DNA from: Lentisphaerae bacterium ADurb.Bin242
GTDB lineage: Bacteria; Verrucomicrobiota; Lentisphaeria; Victivallales; UBA1829
Reading direction: 5' to 3'
NCBI GenBank assembly: GCA_002069785.1
Contig: MWCA01000003.1
Span: 62,001-126,000 of the forward strand
DNA length: 64,000 bases
Shown: positions 17,363-26,838 of the stretch, piece after piece
Layout of the letters: every line of letters begins with the position of its first letter
How positions within the stretch are numbered: position 1 is the stretch's first letter
Program-made: the position numbers and the translations under genes
The notes under the pieces: generated by a model
Databases searched by the model: none
The model's input: only the letters and a program-made list of their open reading frames with translations
Told to the model about the DNA's origin: nothing

Positions 17363-18022
17363 ATGAAGCGAATCTTTACATTGATCGAGCTCCTGGTCGT
17401 AATTGCAATCATTGCCATTCTGGCGGGAATGCTGCTGCCGGCGTTGAACAAGGCGCGCCAGCGGGCCTATACCGCATCCTGTGTCAACAACCTCAAGCAG
17501 ATGAGCCTTGCCGTCATGAGCTATTCGGTCTCGAGCAACGACTGGCTTCCCAACTATCTGAACGGTCTGGGCGGACGCTACTGGGTGGATACTCTGGCAC
17601 AGACCCTGAACCCGAAAGTGGCGGACAAATCCTGGGCTTATTACTGGGTCAAAGCGCCTCCGGCGGGCATCAAGAAAATTTTCCAGTGTCCGAGCGGCGC
17701 CAATGAACTTTCTCCTGACGTGAACTATGCCTATAACAAGTGTGCCGGATATTATGAGGCGACCTGGGGATATCCCGCCTATTCCATGTACGGGCCGGTG
17801 AAAATCGGCCACAGCAAGCAGCCGAGCACAAAACTGCTGATTCTCGATGCGAAAAGCAAGACCGGAATTTCCGGCGGATATCTTTTCAATTTCGAGACCC
17901 TTGCCGGATGGGACTACCGGCACAATAACAACATCAACATCATGTTTCTGGACGGGCATGTGGAAACCAAGGGATATGCCTATCGCCCGGCGATTACGTA
18001 CATCACCAATCTGAGAAATTAA
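17363..18022 (+). CDS. DUF1559-type pseudopilin (cassette 2)
   Basis: A 219-residue pseudopilin starting [20 protein letters not shown], with a short leader, Phe at the cleavage site and Glu at +5. After the helix ([16 protein letters not shown]) the globular part has FQCPSGAN, an aromatic middle and a late LDGHVET. Apart from the pilin helix and these two motifs it is unlike the cassette 1 pilin, although the regulators are near-identical. GGAGG precedes ATG 17363. The gene for the 1177-residue secreted protein starts 19 bp after the stop. Inner-membrane insertion and prepilin processing are expected. Confidence 0.88.
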   Translation: MKRIFTLIELLVVIAIIAILAGMLLPALNKARQRAYTASCVNNLKQMSLAVMSYSVSSNDWLPNYLNGLGGRYWVDTLAQTLNPKVADKSWAYYWVKAPPAGIKKIFQCPSGANELSPDVNYAYNKCAGYYEATWGYPAYSMYGPVKIGHSKQPSTKLLILDAKSKTGISGGYLFNFETLAGWDYRHNNNINIMFLDGHVETKGYAYRPAITYITNLRN

Positions 18023-18041
18023 CCATAAGGAGCGAAGAAGC

Positions 18042-21000
18042 ATGAAACGTCTGTGGATGTCTTTATTTTTGGGAACGGCCGTTGGAATTTTTTCCGTTTC
18101 GGCGCAGGAAGAGGCGAAATTCAGCGATAATCTGCTGAAAAACCCTTCTTTCGAGGAAGGCTTGAATCACTGGGCGGTCCCCGGCTGGATGAAAGCCAAA
18201 CTCCTTGAGCCGCAAGTCGATTCCGCCATCCTTCAGGGAGGCGGGGGCGGTTCCCTCCGGTTCAAGGGAGAACCCGGAAAACATGCGGCGGTCACCCAGA
18301 CGGTGACGCTCTCCGGCAAGGAAAAGGAATACAAACTGACGGCTTTCATCAAGACAAGCAAGCTCACGGGCGGCTGGACCGCCATGATGGTGGTGGAATG
18401 TTTCTACACGAAGGACGGCAAGGAGCAGTTCAAGCAGTTCATGGCGGCAACGCCGTGGAACAAACCCGAGCTGGACTGGACGCCCCTCACGCTCCCATTC
18501 ACTCCGCCGGAAAACACCAACAGGGTGAGGGTCTGGCTCCGGATGACTTCTCCCAACGGAAACGAAAAGCCGGATTGTCTCGGGACCGTCTGGTTCGACA
18601 ATGTTTCCTTAGTAAAGAAGCTGATTCCGCCTCCGGTAAAAAGTGCCTCCCTCCAGAAAAAAAAGCAGGTCAACATCCTGCCCGGAGCGCCGGACTTCGG
18701 GAATTTCAGAACGCCCGGCTGGCTCAAGGACACCATGGAACCCGCGGAGAAAGGAACCAGACTCGTTTTCAAAGGGATTGCCGGAAAGAAAGGATACATT
18801 TCCAATACCGCAACTCCCCCTCAGCTGGATGTGGAGAACTATGAATTCACGGTGAACGTGGACAACAAAAGCCGCGTGAAAGGCTGGGTTCCGGCTGCCC
18901 TGATTGAACTGGTGAGCGTCAAGGAAGGAAAAACCCGATTTTCCTATGCTCACGGAACCCTGTCGCCGGACGGCAAGAGTTTCCGGATCAAAGCCCCGAA
19001 CCTTCCGGAACTGACCCAGCTCCGGGTGATTCTCGGAACAACGGCATGTCCGGCGGGGTTCACCGGAGATTCCGGAACCATTTCTTTTTCGGACCCGGTT
19101 CTTTCCGTAGTCTGCCAAAAAAACAACCGGATCTTTCTGGAAAAAATCACGCCCGTCCTACTGGGGGGCGTCTACAAGCCGGACGAGGAAATCCGGCTGA
19201 ATCTTCGTGTTTTCAGTGGAACGCCGGAAAACGCAAAGGTCCGGCTGGAATATGACGTGCAGGACTTCTTCGGAAAATCCGTGGTCAAAGGCGAATCCAA
19301 AGAGGAGTTTCCCGCGTGTGAATTCGTGGAGTTTCCCGTCCCGCTGAAGAAGTGGGACGCGCCCGGATATTTTGTGGTGAAGTGCCGTCTGGTCACAGAA
19401 AAGAACGAAGTCTCGGAAAAGACGGCGGCGGTCATAGTGGCTCCGTATCTGGAAAAAGCCGACCCGTATTTCTCCATGTGTCATTTCGGTTTTCCGGCCG
19501 GATATTTTCCGGCGGCGCGGCGTCTCGGCTGCGGAAGCACCACATTGACCCTGTATCGCATCCATGTGGAGAAAAATGAAGGCTCCTATGACTTCTCCGG
19601 AGTGGAAAAGACCATCCGCCTTGCAAAAGAAAACGACATGGAGCTTTTCGGACACATGCCGATTTACGGGTATGATTATGCGATGGACCCGGCATGGCTG
19701 AATCCGCGGAAAAAAGAGATGTCTCAGAAAGGATTTACCGAAGAGTATTACGATGCGTTGCGGAAGTATTACGCGGCCTGCGTCAAACAGGTCGGCAATC
19801 GTGTGACGACCTGGTCGTATGTGAACGAAATCGACTTGAGCAATCACTCCACTCCGAATGAGGAGAAGCACTATGTGCGCGGCGCTCATCTCTTCTATAA
19901 TGAGGTCAAAAAACAGAATCCGAAACTTCCGGTGATCGGCCTGTGCGTCAGCGGCGTCGATTCCATGGATTTGTTTCCTTACGCGAAAAAACTGCTGCCC
20001 CGGATCAAGGACGCCCTCGACGGCATCGGCCCGGACGCCCATGTGATCCCGTGCGTATACGGTCCGGGCTACCTCCCGATCTCGGAGGAAAAAGGAAAAT
20101 TCCGCGAAACGATGATCGAACTGAAAAAGCTGGCGGGACCCGGAAAAATCATCAGCATCGAAGAAAAAGGCTATCAGAGCGTGTCGGACATTCCATTCGA
20201 CCACGAGGCCTTGAAGAAACAGGCGGCGGTGATGGTCCGCGGCGTGATTCTGGCGAAGGCGTTCGGAAGCATCCGCTGGGTTCCGCACTATGCCGTCCAC
20301 AACGGAGTTTCCAAGACCGATTACGGCATGTGGCGGCTGGACAATCCGCGCCCGATCCTGGCGGCGTATGCGGCGGCCGCGCGGCTGCTGGCATTCACGA
20401 AAGACCCGATCGAAGTTCTGCCCATGACCGGAATCTATTCATACGTTTTCGAACGTTCCGGAAAAAGCGTCGCGGTCCTTTGGACAACCGAAGATTCCCC
20501 GGTCTCCACCACGCTTTCGCTTCCCGGGGACGCGGTTGTCTGCAACATTACGGGCAACCGGACTGTATTCGATTCACGCATTACGCAGAATCCCGTCTAC
20601 ATCGAAAGTTCCCTTGCCCCGAAGGAGCTGGCGGAACGGATCCGGAACGCGAAATATTCCATGCCCCGGATCGCGGGAGAGATCCTTTTCAGTTCGGATG
20701 CCGGATTCACGGTTGCCCTGCTGAACAAAAGCACGGCCCCCATTCCGGCGACGGTTGCGGCGTCTCCCGGCGGGACTCGAACCCTTTCGCTTCCCGGCGG
20801 GAAAATCACCGAGGTCTTTTTCCCGTTGAAACACGCCTTGAAAAACGGGGATACGATTACAGTTTTGACGGAAGCCGGTCCGGAAAAGTATACGCTGAAA
20901 AAAACGGTTGAATTGACAGCGGTCAAGAAACTTGCCAACGTCAAGCTGGACGGCTCCCTGAACAGCTTCAAGGGCGTGGAGCCCATTTCGATGAACCAGG

Positions 21001-21575
21001 CGCGGGACCTTCTGCCGGTCGACGCCGCGGCGAACAAGCTCTGGACCGGGGTGGACGACCTCAGCATGAAAGTCTACCTGGGATACGACGAGCAGTATTT
21101 CTACATCGGCGCCGAAGTCACGGACGACATCTTTACCGTCCGCAAGTCCGGAAACAACTTGTGGGCCCAGGATGCGTTCCAGATCTCTTTCGATCCGCCG
21201 GCCGATGCCAAAAACGATGCGCTGGTTCCCGCCGGGTATGACTCCAACGACTGGGACTATGCCTTCGGCGAAGGAACCAAAGGACCGGAAGTATTCTGCT
21301 ACAAAGCGGAAAACGACAACCCGGATTTCCGCCTGAAGAGCCTCCCGTATCCGCTGGTCGTCCGGAAGGTCTCCCCGACCGTGACCCGCTACGAGCTCGC
21401 GATCCCGTGGAAAGGGATCGCTCCGCTGAAACCGGTCAGGGGCAGCATTTTCGGGTTCAATCTGGGGTATTTCGACGCCGACGACGGATTTCCGCTGTAC
21501 AGCATGGCGTTCACGGGCGGAACCACCAACGGGAAAAATCCGTATCTTTACCGGAAATTCATCCTTTCTGAATAA
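18042..21575 (+). CDS. Large secreted multidomain glycoside hydrolase-like protein
   Basis: A 1177-residue protein with a signal peptide ending at VSAQ. Residues 28-195 look like a CBM4/9-type carbohydrate-binding module (LLKNPSFEEGLNHW at the start, WFDNVSLVKK at the end), and 205-355 like a second such module. A beta-sandwich precedes a clan-A-style barrel from about 475. The candidate acid/base is E596 in YVNEID and the candidate nucleophile lies in IISIEEKGYQ (E707 or E708). This layout is reminiscent of GH39/GH51-type retaining enzymes. Residues 965-1177 resemble a CBM9-like domain (VKLDGSLNSFKG, YLGYDEQYFYIGAEVTDD). It ends cassette 2 and is followed by a terminator. The polysaccharide substrate is unknown. 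Confidence 0.7.
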   Translation: MKRLWMSLFLGTAVGIFSVSAQEEAKFSDNLLKNPSFEEGLNHWAVPGWMKAKLLEPQVDSAILQGGGGGSLRFKGEPGKHAAVTQTVTLSGKEKEYKLTAFIKTSKLTGGWTAMMVVECFYTKDGKEQFKQFMAATPWNKPELDWTPLTLPFTPPENTNRVRVWLRMTSPNGNEKPDCLGTVWFDNVSLVKKLIPPPVKSASLQKKKQVNILPGAPDFGNFRTPGWLKDTMEPAEKGTRLVFKGIAGKKGYISNTATPPQLDVENYEFTVNVDNKSRVKGWVPAALIELVSVKEGKTRFSYAHGTLSPDGKSFRIKAPNLPELTQLRVILGTTACPAGFTGDSGTISFSDPVLSVVCQKNNRIFLEKITPVLLGGVYKPDEEIRLNLRVFSGTPENAKVRLEYDVQDFFGKSVVKGESKEEFPACEFVEFPVPLKKWDAPGYFVVKCRLVTEKNEVSEKTAAVIVAPYLEKADPYFSMCHFGFPAGYFPAARRLGCGSTTLTLYRIHVEKNEGSYDFSGVEKTIRLAKENDMELFGHMPIYGYDYAMDPAWLNPRKKEMSQKGFTEEYYDALRKYYAACVKQVGNRVTTWSYVNEIDLSNHSTPNEEKHYVRGAHLFYNEVKKQNPKLPVIGLCVSGVDSMDLFPYAKKLLPRIKDALDGIGPDAHVIPCVYGPGYLPISEEKGKFRETMIELKKLAGPGKIISIEEKGYQSVSDIPFDHEALKKQAAVMVRGVILAKAFGSIRWVPHYAVHNGVSKTDYGMWRLDNPRPILAAYAAAARLLAFTKDPIEVLPMTGIYSYVFERSGKSVAVLWTTEDSPVSTTLSLPGDAVVCNITGNRTVFDSRITQNPVYIESSLAPKELAERIRNAKYSMPRIAGEILFSSDAGFTVALLNKSTAPIPATVAASPGGTRTLSLPGGKITEVFFPLKHALKNGDTITVLTEAGPEKYTLKKTVELTAVKKLANVKLDGSLNSFKGVEPISMNQARDLLPVDAAANKLWTGVDDLSMKVYLGYDEQYFYIGAEVTDDIFTVRKSGNNLWAQDAFQISFDPPADAKNDALVPAGYDSNDWDYAFGEGTKGPEVFCYKAENDNPDFRLKSLPYPLVVRKVSPTVTRYELAIPWKGIAPLKPVRGSIFGFNLGYFDADDGFPLYSMAFTGGTTNGKNPYLYRKFILSE

Positions 21576-21581
21576 CACGCC

Positions 21582-21626
21582 TTTTCCGCCGGTCTCCGCT
21601 CCGTTCCGGCGGAAAATGAATTTTTT
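21582..21626 (+). terminator. Rho-independent terminator of cassette 2
   Basis: TTTTCCGCCGG (21582-21592) pairs perfectly with CCGGCGGAAAA (21606-21616) around a 13-nt loop, followed by TGAATTTTTT. It lies just after the stop of the 1177-residue protein. Confidence 0.75.
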
Positions 21627-21672
21627 GCGGATCTTTTGTGCAAAAAATCTGCAAAAAAAACTCTTTACGCTT

Positions 21673-21706
21673 GAAAAACAGCCTGTTTTATGATAGGTTG
21701 TTTTTC
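21673..21706 (+). other. Stem-loop upstream of the EIIA gene
   Basis: GAAAAACAGCCT (21673-21684) and AGGTTGTTTTTC (21695-21706) pair along 12 bp with one G-U wobble and a 10-nt loop, ending 23 nt before the ptsN-like start codon. It could be a second terminator for upstream reading or a leader structure affecting translation. Confidence 0.4.
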
Positions 21707-21729
21707 ATATTTATAACGGAGTGTGGCGG

Positions 21730-22212
21730 ATGGATAGAGAAGAGAACAATGCCGGCGTGGTTGTGCTGAACTCGCTGCTGAGCCCGGAAAGGATTCTGAT
21801 CCTCAAGGGACGGCTTTCCAAGAAAGAGGTTCTTCTCGCCATGATCGGAACTCTCGCCGGAGAATACTGCGACCGCGACGACCTGGAATGGGGGATTTTC
21901 CACCGGGAAAGCCTCATGAGCACCGGGATCGGCAGCGGGATCGCCATTCCGCACATATCTCTTCCGAATGTGGAGGAAACCCGCGTGGCGATGGCGCTTT
22001 GTCCCGACGGAATAGCCGACTACCAGTCGCAGGACTCCCAGCCGGTCCGGCTGGTGTTCATGATCGTTGCCGGGAAGAACCAGAAACCGCCCCTGCTGAA
22101 AGTGCTTGCCGCGATCGGCACGCTGTTCTACGACGGACGCCTGAAAGCCGCTTTCCTCGCCGCGCACGATCCGAAGACCTGCATGGAAATCCTGATCCGC
22201 GCGGAAAGCTGA
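21730..22212 (+). CDS. PTS EIIA (PtsN/fructose-type) domain protein
   Basis: A 160-residue single-domain EIIA protein of the mannitol/fructose/PtsN type. The phosphoryl-accepting histidine is H75 in GIGSGIAIPHISLPNV. Such stand-alone proteins usually act as regulators through their phosphorylation state, not as transport subunits, and no EIIB or EIIC gene is present here. ATG 21730 is chosen over GTG 21721 because GGAG at 21718-21721 sits 8 nt ahead of it. It converges with the cytosolic GH20 gene, 20 bp between stops. The gene name ptsN is plausible but the exact subfamily is not settled. Confidence 0.82.
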   Translation: MDREENNAGVVVLNSLLSPERILILKGRLSKKEVLLAMIGTLAGEYCDRDDLEWGIFHRESLMSTGIGSGIAIPHISLPNVEETRVAMALCPDGIADYQSQDSQPVRLVFMIVAGKNQKPPLLKVLAAIGTLFYDGRLKAAFLAAHDPKTCMEILIRAES

Positions 22213-22232
22213 AACGGAAACGTTCTCCACCC

Positions 22233-23666
22233 TCATTTTTCGCGGATGTCGGTCCGCAGGAAATCCTCGTATCCGGCGGAAAGAAGCTGATTTCTGCGCC
22301 GCAGGAAGGAGTACCAGTCCTTGTTTTCGGGGCGGCTCCAGGCGCATTCGGCATACGCGCCGATCCGGGGAAGAATCTTCTGGACGGTGCGCCACTCGGG
22401 AACCGTTTCGGTCCAGAGACAGGCCTCCGGTCCGAGCATGCTTTCCTTCAGCTGTTTTTCCCAGATGACATACGGGTCCGCCATATAGATGTTTTCGGGC
22501 TGAAGTCCGAACATCCATGTCTCATGCGGCTCGCTGAGGTCGGCCGGATAATCGAAGTAATAGGAGTTGTGCACGGACGCAATGACTTTGTTGCCTTTGG
22601 CGGCATGTTTGAGAGGTTCCCGGATGTCGAGCCACGACTGAATCACGGTGTCGGGCGGGAACCCGGTGCCGGTGCCCCATACAACCGGTGTGCGTCCGTG
22701 TTCCACCGCAAAGCGGGTCATTTCGACCATGAAGTGGTTTTCGAGTTCACGCATATGGGTGAATCCGCCTTTTTTCATGGCTTCCAGGCAACGGGGACAT
22801 TTCTCCCAGGAGTCCGTGTCCGCCTCGTCGCCGCCGAAATGGATATAGGGGCTGTCCGGAAAGAATTCAAAGAGTTCCGCATAGATTTTTTTCAGGAAAT
22901 CCTTCACGTCCGGATGACCGATGCAGAGTTCGCTGCCGTTCCGCTCCGGATCGCAGGCGAACTGCGGATACGCCCGAACCAGCCCCTTCGAGTGTCCGGG
23001 AATGTCCACCTCGGGCACGATGCGGACGAAATGTTTCCGGGCGCAATCGGCAATGTCCAGCAGGTCTTCGCGGGAGTAGCTTCCCTTGCTCAGGGTATTG
23101 CGGGAAGTCTCGGGCAAGACAAGCCCGGTCCCGATCCGCCAGCCCTGGTTGTCGGTCAGGTGCCAGTGAAACACATTCAGCCGGAAGTGCGCCATCAGGC
23201 GGATTACGGCCTTGACGGTTTCCGGCGACTGAAAATGCCGGGCGCTGTCCAGCATGAATCCGCGCCAGGAGAAACGGGGAGAGTCGCGGACCGTTCCGCA
23301 TTCCAGTTTTGCGCCGGAAGGCCCGCGCGAGGAGGCGGCGGCCAGCATCTGCGTAAATGCCGCAGCGGCATAAAACAGTCCGGCTGTATCGCCGCCGGAG
23401 ATTGAAACGGCATCCGGCTCCACCCGGATCGTCCAGCTTTCCGCGCCGAGGGACGGGTCCGGCTTCAGGCGGAGGGAGGAATCCGGGTCGTCCGACAATC
23501 CGCAGGAAATACCGAAGGAAGCCGCGGTCCGGACGATTTTTCCTCCGGCGGCGGCCGCATTGCCGGGCGCGAAAACCGTTTTCAGTCCGGAGAGGGCGAA
23601 GGTCCCGTCCGCGAAGGCGACGGACACGGGCGCGGGGATCACACAGTCGAGTGCGGTCTGTTTCAT
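22233..23666 (-). CDS. Beta-N-acetylhexosaminidase, GH20
   Basis: A 477-residue GH20 hexosaminidase that removes terminal N-acetylhexosamine through substrate-assisted catalysis. The N-terminal GH20b-type domain (residues 1-125) precedes the barrel, which opens RGFMLDSARHFQSPETVK and continues with NVFHWHLTDNQGWRI and VPEVDIPGH. The catalytic pair is D280-E281 in HFGGDEAD. There is no signal peptide, so it should act on imported oligosaccharides. The frame extends to a TTG at 23675, but ATG 23666 lies 10 nt after AAAGGAG and is preferred. It starts 16 bp after the MATE gene and is the last gene of the minus-strand run from clpB or grpE. Confidence 0.92.
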   Translation of the reverse strand: MKQTALDCVIPAPVSVAFADGTFALSGLKTVFAPGNAAAAGGKIVRTAASFGISCGLSDDPDSSLRLKPDPSLGAESWTIRVEPDAVSISGGDTAGLFYAAAAFTQMLAAASSRGPSGAKLECGTVRDSPRFSWRGFMLDSARHFQSPETVKAVIRLMAHFRLNVFHWHLTDNQGWRIGTGLVLPETSRNTLSKGSYSREDLLDIADCARKHFVRIVPEVDIPGHSKGLVRAYPQFACDPERNGSELCIGHPDVKDFLKKIYAELFEFFPDSPYIHFGGDEADTDSWEKCPRCLEAMKKGGFTHMRELENHFMVEMTRFAVEHGRTPVVWGTGTGFPPDTVIQSWLDIREPLKHAAKGNKVIASVHNSYYFDYPADLSEPHETWMFGLQPENIYMADPYVIWEKQLKESMLGPEACLWTETVPEWRTVQKILPRIGAYAECAWSRPENKDWYSFLRRRNQLLSAGYEDFLRTDIREK

Positions 23667-23682
23667 GGGATTCAAACTCCTT

Positions 23683-25089
23683 TCAATCTTTCAGCAGCAG
23701 GTCCTGTTCAACCGGAAGCGTGCCTGTATTTTCAATGACTTTCATCTTTGTCCATTTTCCGCCGCGGTAACGTCCATAGAAAATGGAACCCGCGACAATG
23801 ATGTAGATCACGCAGACCGTCCAGATGATCCAGACGGAATAACCGTAGTGCGAAAGCAGGGCGGATGGAATCGCCAGCATGACCACCGCCAGAGAAGCGC
23901 CCATGACCATCGCGAAAAAGGTGTCGCCCGCCGCCTTGATGGCGTTGCTGTAGACGATGAACAGGCCGTCGAAAAGCAGATAGGCGGAAATGAAGCAGAG
24001 CATGATTTTTGTGTTGCGGATGACCTCCGGGCTGGTCGTGGAGAAGATCCAGAGAATCCATTCCGGACGGACCACGAACAGGATTGCCATGATCCCCATG
24101 TAGAGAAGGGTGAGCGTCCGGGCGCTCCGGACGGAGCGTTTCGCATGCTCGATGTCGCCCGCGCCGACCGCCTGCCCGACCAGAATGGCAACGGTCTGGC
24201 CGATTCCGAGGATCGGCGTGAACGCGATGGAATTGAGTCCGAAGGCGATGCTCGAAGCCGCCTGAATGGTCTGCCCATATTGTCCGAGCACTACGATGAA
24301 TACGTTGAATGAGGCCAGGTCGATGAAGAATTGAACGCCGTTCGGCGTTCCGTAGCGGATCATGCGGATGAAAAGCTCCAGGTCGAAGATATTCGAGCAG
24401 GTGCTGAAATGGCGGCGGGAACTTTTCGGCACGAAGAAGAACCATGCGTAGATCAGAAGTCCGGCGAATGCGGACAGGTTGGTGCCCCATGCCGCGCCCG
24501 CGATTCCGAGTTCGGGACAGCCCCAGTGTCCGAAGATCAGGGCGTAATTGAACGGAATGTTCAAGCAGGTGACAAGGATGTTTACGATCATGACCATACC
24601 CGTTTTGCCGCGTCCGCTCCAGAAACAGCTCAGAGCGGTGTTCAGGAACAGCAGGATGCCCCCGGCGCACAGGAGTTTGAAGTAGACGACCTCCTGTTCC
24701 ACCACTTCCGGCGTGTGTCCGAATTGGTTGAAGAGTCCTTCTCCCCAGAACCATCCGGTGAAGACCAGCGCGCCTCCGATGATGGAAAGGAAGATTCCCT
24801 GCCAGACGGCCGTCCCGACGCGGCGGTTGGCTCCGGCCCCGGAATATTGCGCGACAAACGAATTGGTGTAGGAAATGATGCCGAAGAAAAAGCAGCACAG
24901 GGTGAAGGAGGTCAGCCCGGAAGCAAACGCCCCGGCCACCGCCTTCTCGGAATACCACGAGAGCATGACACGGTCGGAAAACAGGTTGATCGCATGGGCC
25001 GACGAGGCAAGAATCAGGGGCGTGGCGATTTTCAAAACTTCCAGCAGGCCGCCCCCGTGCGTGAGGAATTCATTCTTTTGGATTTTCAT
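23683..25089 (-). CDS. MATE-family efflux transporter
   Basis: A 468-residue inner-membrane protein with about twelve hydrophobic helices. It has the MATE/NorM pattern: EVLKIATPLILASSAHAINLFSDRVMLSWYS at the start, duplicated six-helix halves and GIAGAAWGTNLSAF in the middle. Such proteins export cationic drugs or metabolites by sodium or proton antiport; the substrate is unknown. It starts 11 bp after smpB and ends 16 bp before the GH20 gene, so it is probably part of the same transcript. No clear ribosome site precedes ATG 25089, which suggests translational coupling. Confidence 0.9.
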   Translation of the reverse strand: MKIQKNEFLTHGGGLLEVLKIATPLILASSAHAINLFSDRVMLSWYSEKAVAGAFASGLTSFTLCCFFFGIISYTNSFVAQYSGAGANRRVGTAVWQGIFLSIIGGALVFTGWFWGEGLFNQFGHTPEVVEQEVVYFKLLCAGGILLFLNTALSCFWSGRGKTGMVMIVNILVTCLNIPFNYALIFGHWGCPELGIAGAAWGTNLSAFAGLLIYAWFFFVPKSSRRHFSTCSNIFDLELFIRMIRYGTPNGVQFFIDLASFNVFIVVLGQYGQTIQAASSIAFGLNSIAFTPILGIGQTVAILVGQAVGAGDIEHAKRSVRSARTLTLLYMGIMAILFVVRPEWILWIFSTTSPEVIRNTKIMLCFISAYLLFDGLFIVYSNAIKAAGDTFFAMVMGASLAVVMLAIPSALLSHYGYSVWIIWTVCVIYIIVAGSIFYGRYRGGKWTKMKVIENTGTLPVEQDLLLKD

Positions 25090-25100
25090 GAAAACACTTG

Positions 25101-25577
25101 TTACCGTACTTTGAAATCGCGCTTGATTTCGAGGTCCGCCTGGCGTCTGCGGAGGGTCTCGCGTTTGTCTTCAAATGCTTTGCCTTTGGCCGTGCCGAGC
25201 TCCAGTTTGATCTTGCCGTGCGCCAGGTAAACTTTCAAGGGGATGAGGGCGTAGCCTTTTTCGCGGACTTTCTGAGAGAGTTTCAGGATTTCCTTCCGGT
25301 GAAGCAGAAGCACCCGCGGGCGGACCGGGGTGTGATTGAATATGTTCCCGTGCGAATAGGGGGAAATATTCATGTTGTACAGAAGAACCTGGTTGTTCTC
25401 GATTTTCGCGAAGGAGTCCTGCAACGCGACCGAGTGCATGCGGCAGCTCTTCACTTCGGTTCCGCGCAAAGCGATTCCCACCTCGATCGAATCCAGGATC
25501 TGGTAGTCATGATAGGCTTTCTTGTTGCGCGCGATCACGCCGTCGGAAGCCTGTTCCGTATCTTTTTTTGCCGTCAT
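25101..25577 (-). CDS. smpB: SsrA-binding protein SmpB
   Basis: A 158-residue SmpB, the partner of tmRNA in rescuing stalled ribosomes. Recognisable segments are NKKAYHDYQILDSIEVGIALRGTEVKS, the NISPYSHGNIFNH loop, RPRVLLLHRKEI and the basic C-terminal tail (KGKAFEDKRETLRRRQADLEI) that enters the mRNA channel. Length is normal. It lies 12 bp after dnaJ in the chaperone run. The tmRNA gene itself is not in the window. Confidence 0.96.
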   Translation of the reverse strand: MTAKKDTEQASDGVIARNKKAYHDYQILDSIEVGIALRGTEVKSCRMHSVALQDSFAKIENNQVLLYNMNISPYSHGNIFNHTPVRPRVLLLHRKEILKLSQKVREKGYALIPLKVYLAHGKIKLELGTAKGKAFEDKRETLRRRQADLEIKRDFKVR

Positions 25578-25589
25578 TTCCGTTCCGTT

Positions 25590-26789
25590 TCATTGCGGAA
25601 AGCGCTGTTTGATCTTCTGTTCAAAGGCCGTTTTCCGCGGGTGATTGGCGGCGGCGAGCGATGCGCCGAATGCCAGCAGCAGCTCCTTCTGGGATTTGGA
25701 AAGCCCGGTCGGAATTTCGACGGCGATCCTGACCAGCTGGTCGCCGCGGACTCCCCCCTTCAAAGCGGGCGCACCTTTTCCTTTGATCCGGAGCGTGGTT
25801 CCGTTCTGTGTTTTTTCCGGAATGCGCATTCGCGTAATGCCGGCGATGGTGGGCACTTCCACAATCCCGCCGAGAGCCGCGATGACGCAGTCCACCGGGA
25901 CCTCGCAGAGGATGTCGTTGCCGTTCCGGCTGAACAGTTCGTCCGGGCGGACGCGGATCACCACGAACAGATCGCCGGGGTCTCCTCCGTTGGTGCCGGC
26001 CTCGCCTTCCCGGGCAATCCGCAGCTTGGAACCGTTGTCCACGCCCGGCGGAATGTGAACCTTCAGGTCCTTTTCCACCTGGACGCGTCCCGTTCCCGAA
26101 CAGGAACGGCATGGATTCGAGTTGGAAAAACCGGAGCCGCCGCAGGCCGGACACTCCTGCGCCTGCTGGAAGAAGCCGTTGCCGGCCATGACCTGGCCGG
26201 AGCCGCCGCACTGGGGACAGGTCATCCGGGAAGACCCCGGAGCCGCGCCCGTTCCCGCGCAGGCGGTGCAAACGTCATGCTTGGCGAGACGGATTCGTTT
26301 TTCCGCGCCGAAAACGGCGTCGATGAAGGAAATCTCCATGTTGTACTGCAAGTCCGACCCGCGCTGTCCCATGTGCTGTGCGGCGGACGAACGGCGGGAC
26401 CGCCGGCCTCCTCCGAACATCTGCTCGAAGATTTCCGAATTTCCGCCGCCCATGCCGGAACGTCCTCCGAACATCTGGCTGAAAATGTCGTAGGGGTCGC
26501 GGAATCCGCCGCCTCCCCGGGAGTAGGCTCCGCCCCCTGCGCCCGCGCCGCCCGTTCCGCCTCCCGACTGGAAATAATCGGAGCCGAACTGGTCGTACTG
26601 TTCGCGCTTTTTCGGATCGCTGAGGACATCATAGGCTTCGGAAACTTCCTTGAACTTTTCCTCCGCCGCCTTGTTGCCCGGATTTTTATCCGGATGATAT
26701 TTTACGGCGAGCTTGCGATAGGCTTTTTTCAATTCGGTTTCGGAAGCGCCTTTGGAAACCCCCAGTATCTGATAATAATCTTTTGCCAT
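25590..26789 (-). CDS. dnaJ: Chaperone protein DnaJ
   Basis: A 399-residue class I J-protein that stimulates DnaK ATPase and delivers unfolded clients. In order it has the J domain (residues 1-70, YHPDKNPG with the HPD tripeptide), a Gly/Phe-rich linker (about 75-135), four zinc-binding CxxCxGxG repeats ([32 protein letters not shown]) and the client-binding C-terminal domain. It follows grpE by 49 bp and precedes smpB by 12 bp. dnaK is not in this window. Confidence 0.97.
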   Translation of the reverse strand: MAKDYYQILGVSKGASETELKKAYRKLAVKYHPDKNPGNKAAEEKFKEVSEAYDVLSDPKKREQYDQFGSDYFQSGGGTGGAGAGGGAYSRGGGGFRDPYDIFSQMFGGRSGMGGGNSEIFEQMFGGGRRSRRSSAAQHMGQRGSDLQYNMEISFIDAVFGAEKRIRLAKHDVCTACAGTGAAPGSSRMTCPQCGGSGQVMAGNGFFQQAQECPACGGSGFSNSNPCRSCSGTGRVQVEKDLKVHIPPGVDNGSKLRIAREGEAGTNGGDPGDLFVVIRVRPDELFSRNGNDILCEVPVDCVIAALGGIVEVPTIAGITRMRIPEKTQNGTTLRIKGKGAPALKGGVRGDQLVRIAVEIPTGLSKSQKELLLAFGASLAAANHPRKTAFEQKIKQRFPQ

Positions 26790-26838
26790 ACATCAACCTT
26801 TGCCTTCCCCCGTGATTCCCTCCCGGAACGGGACGAAA

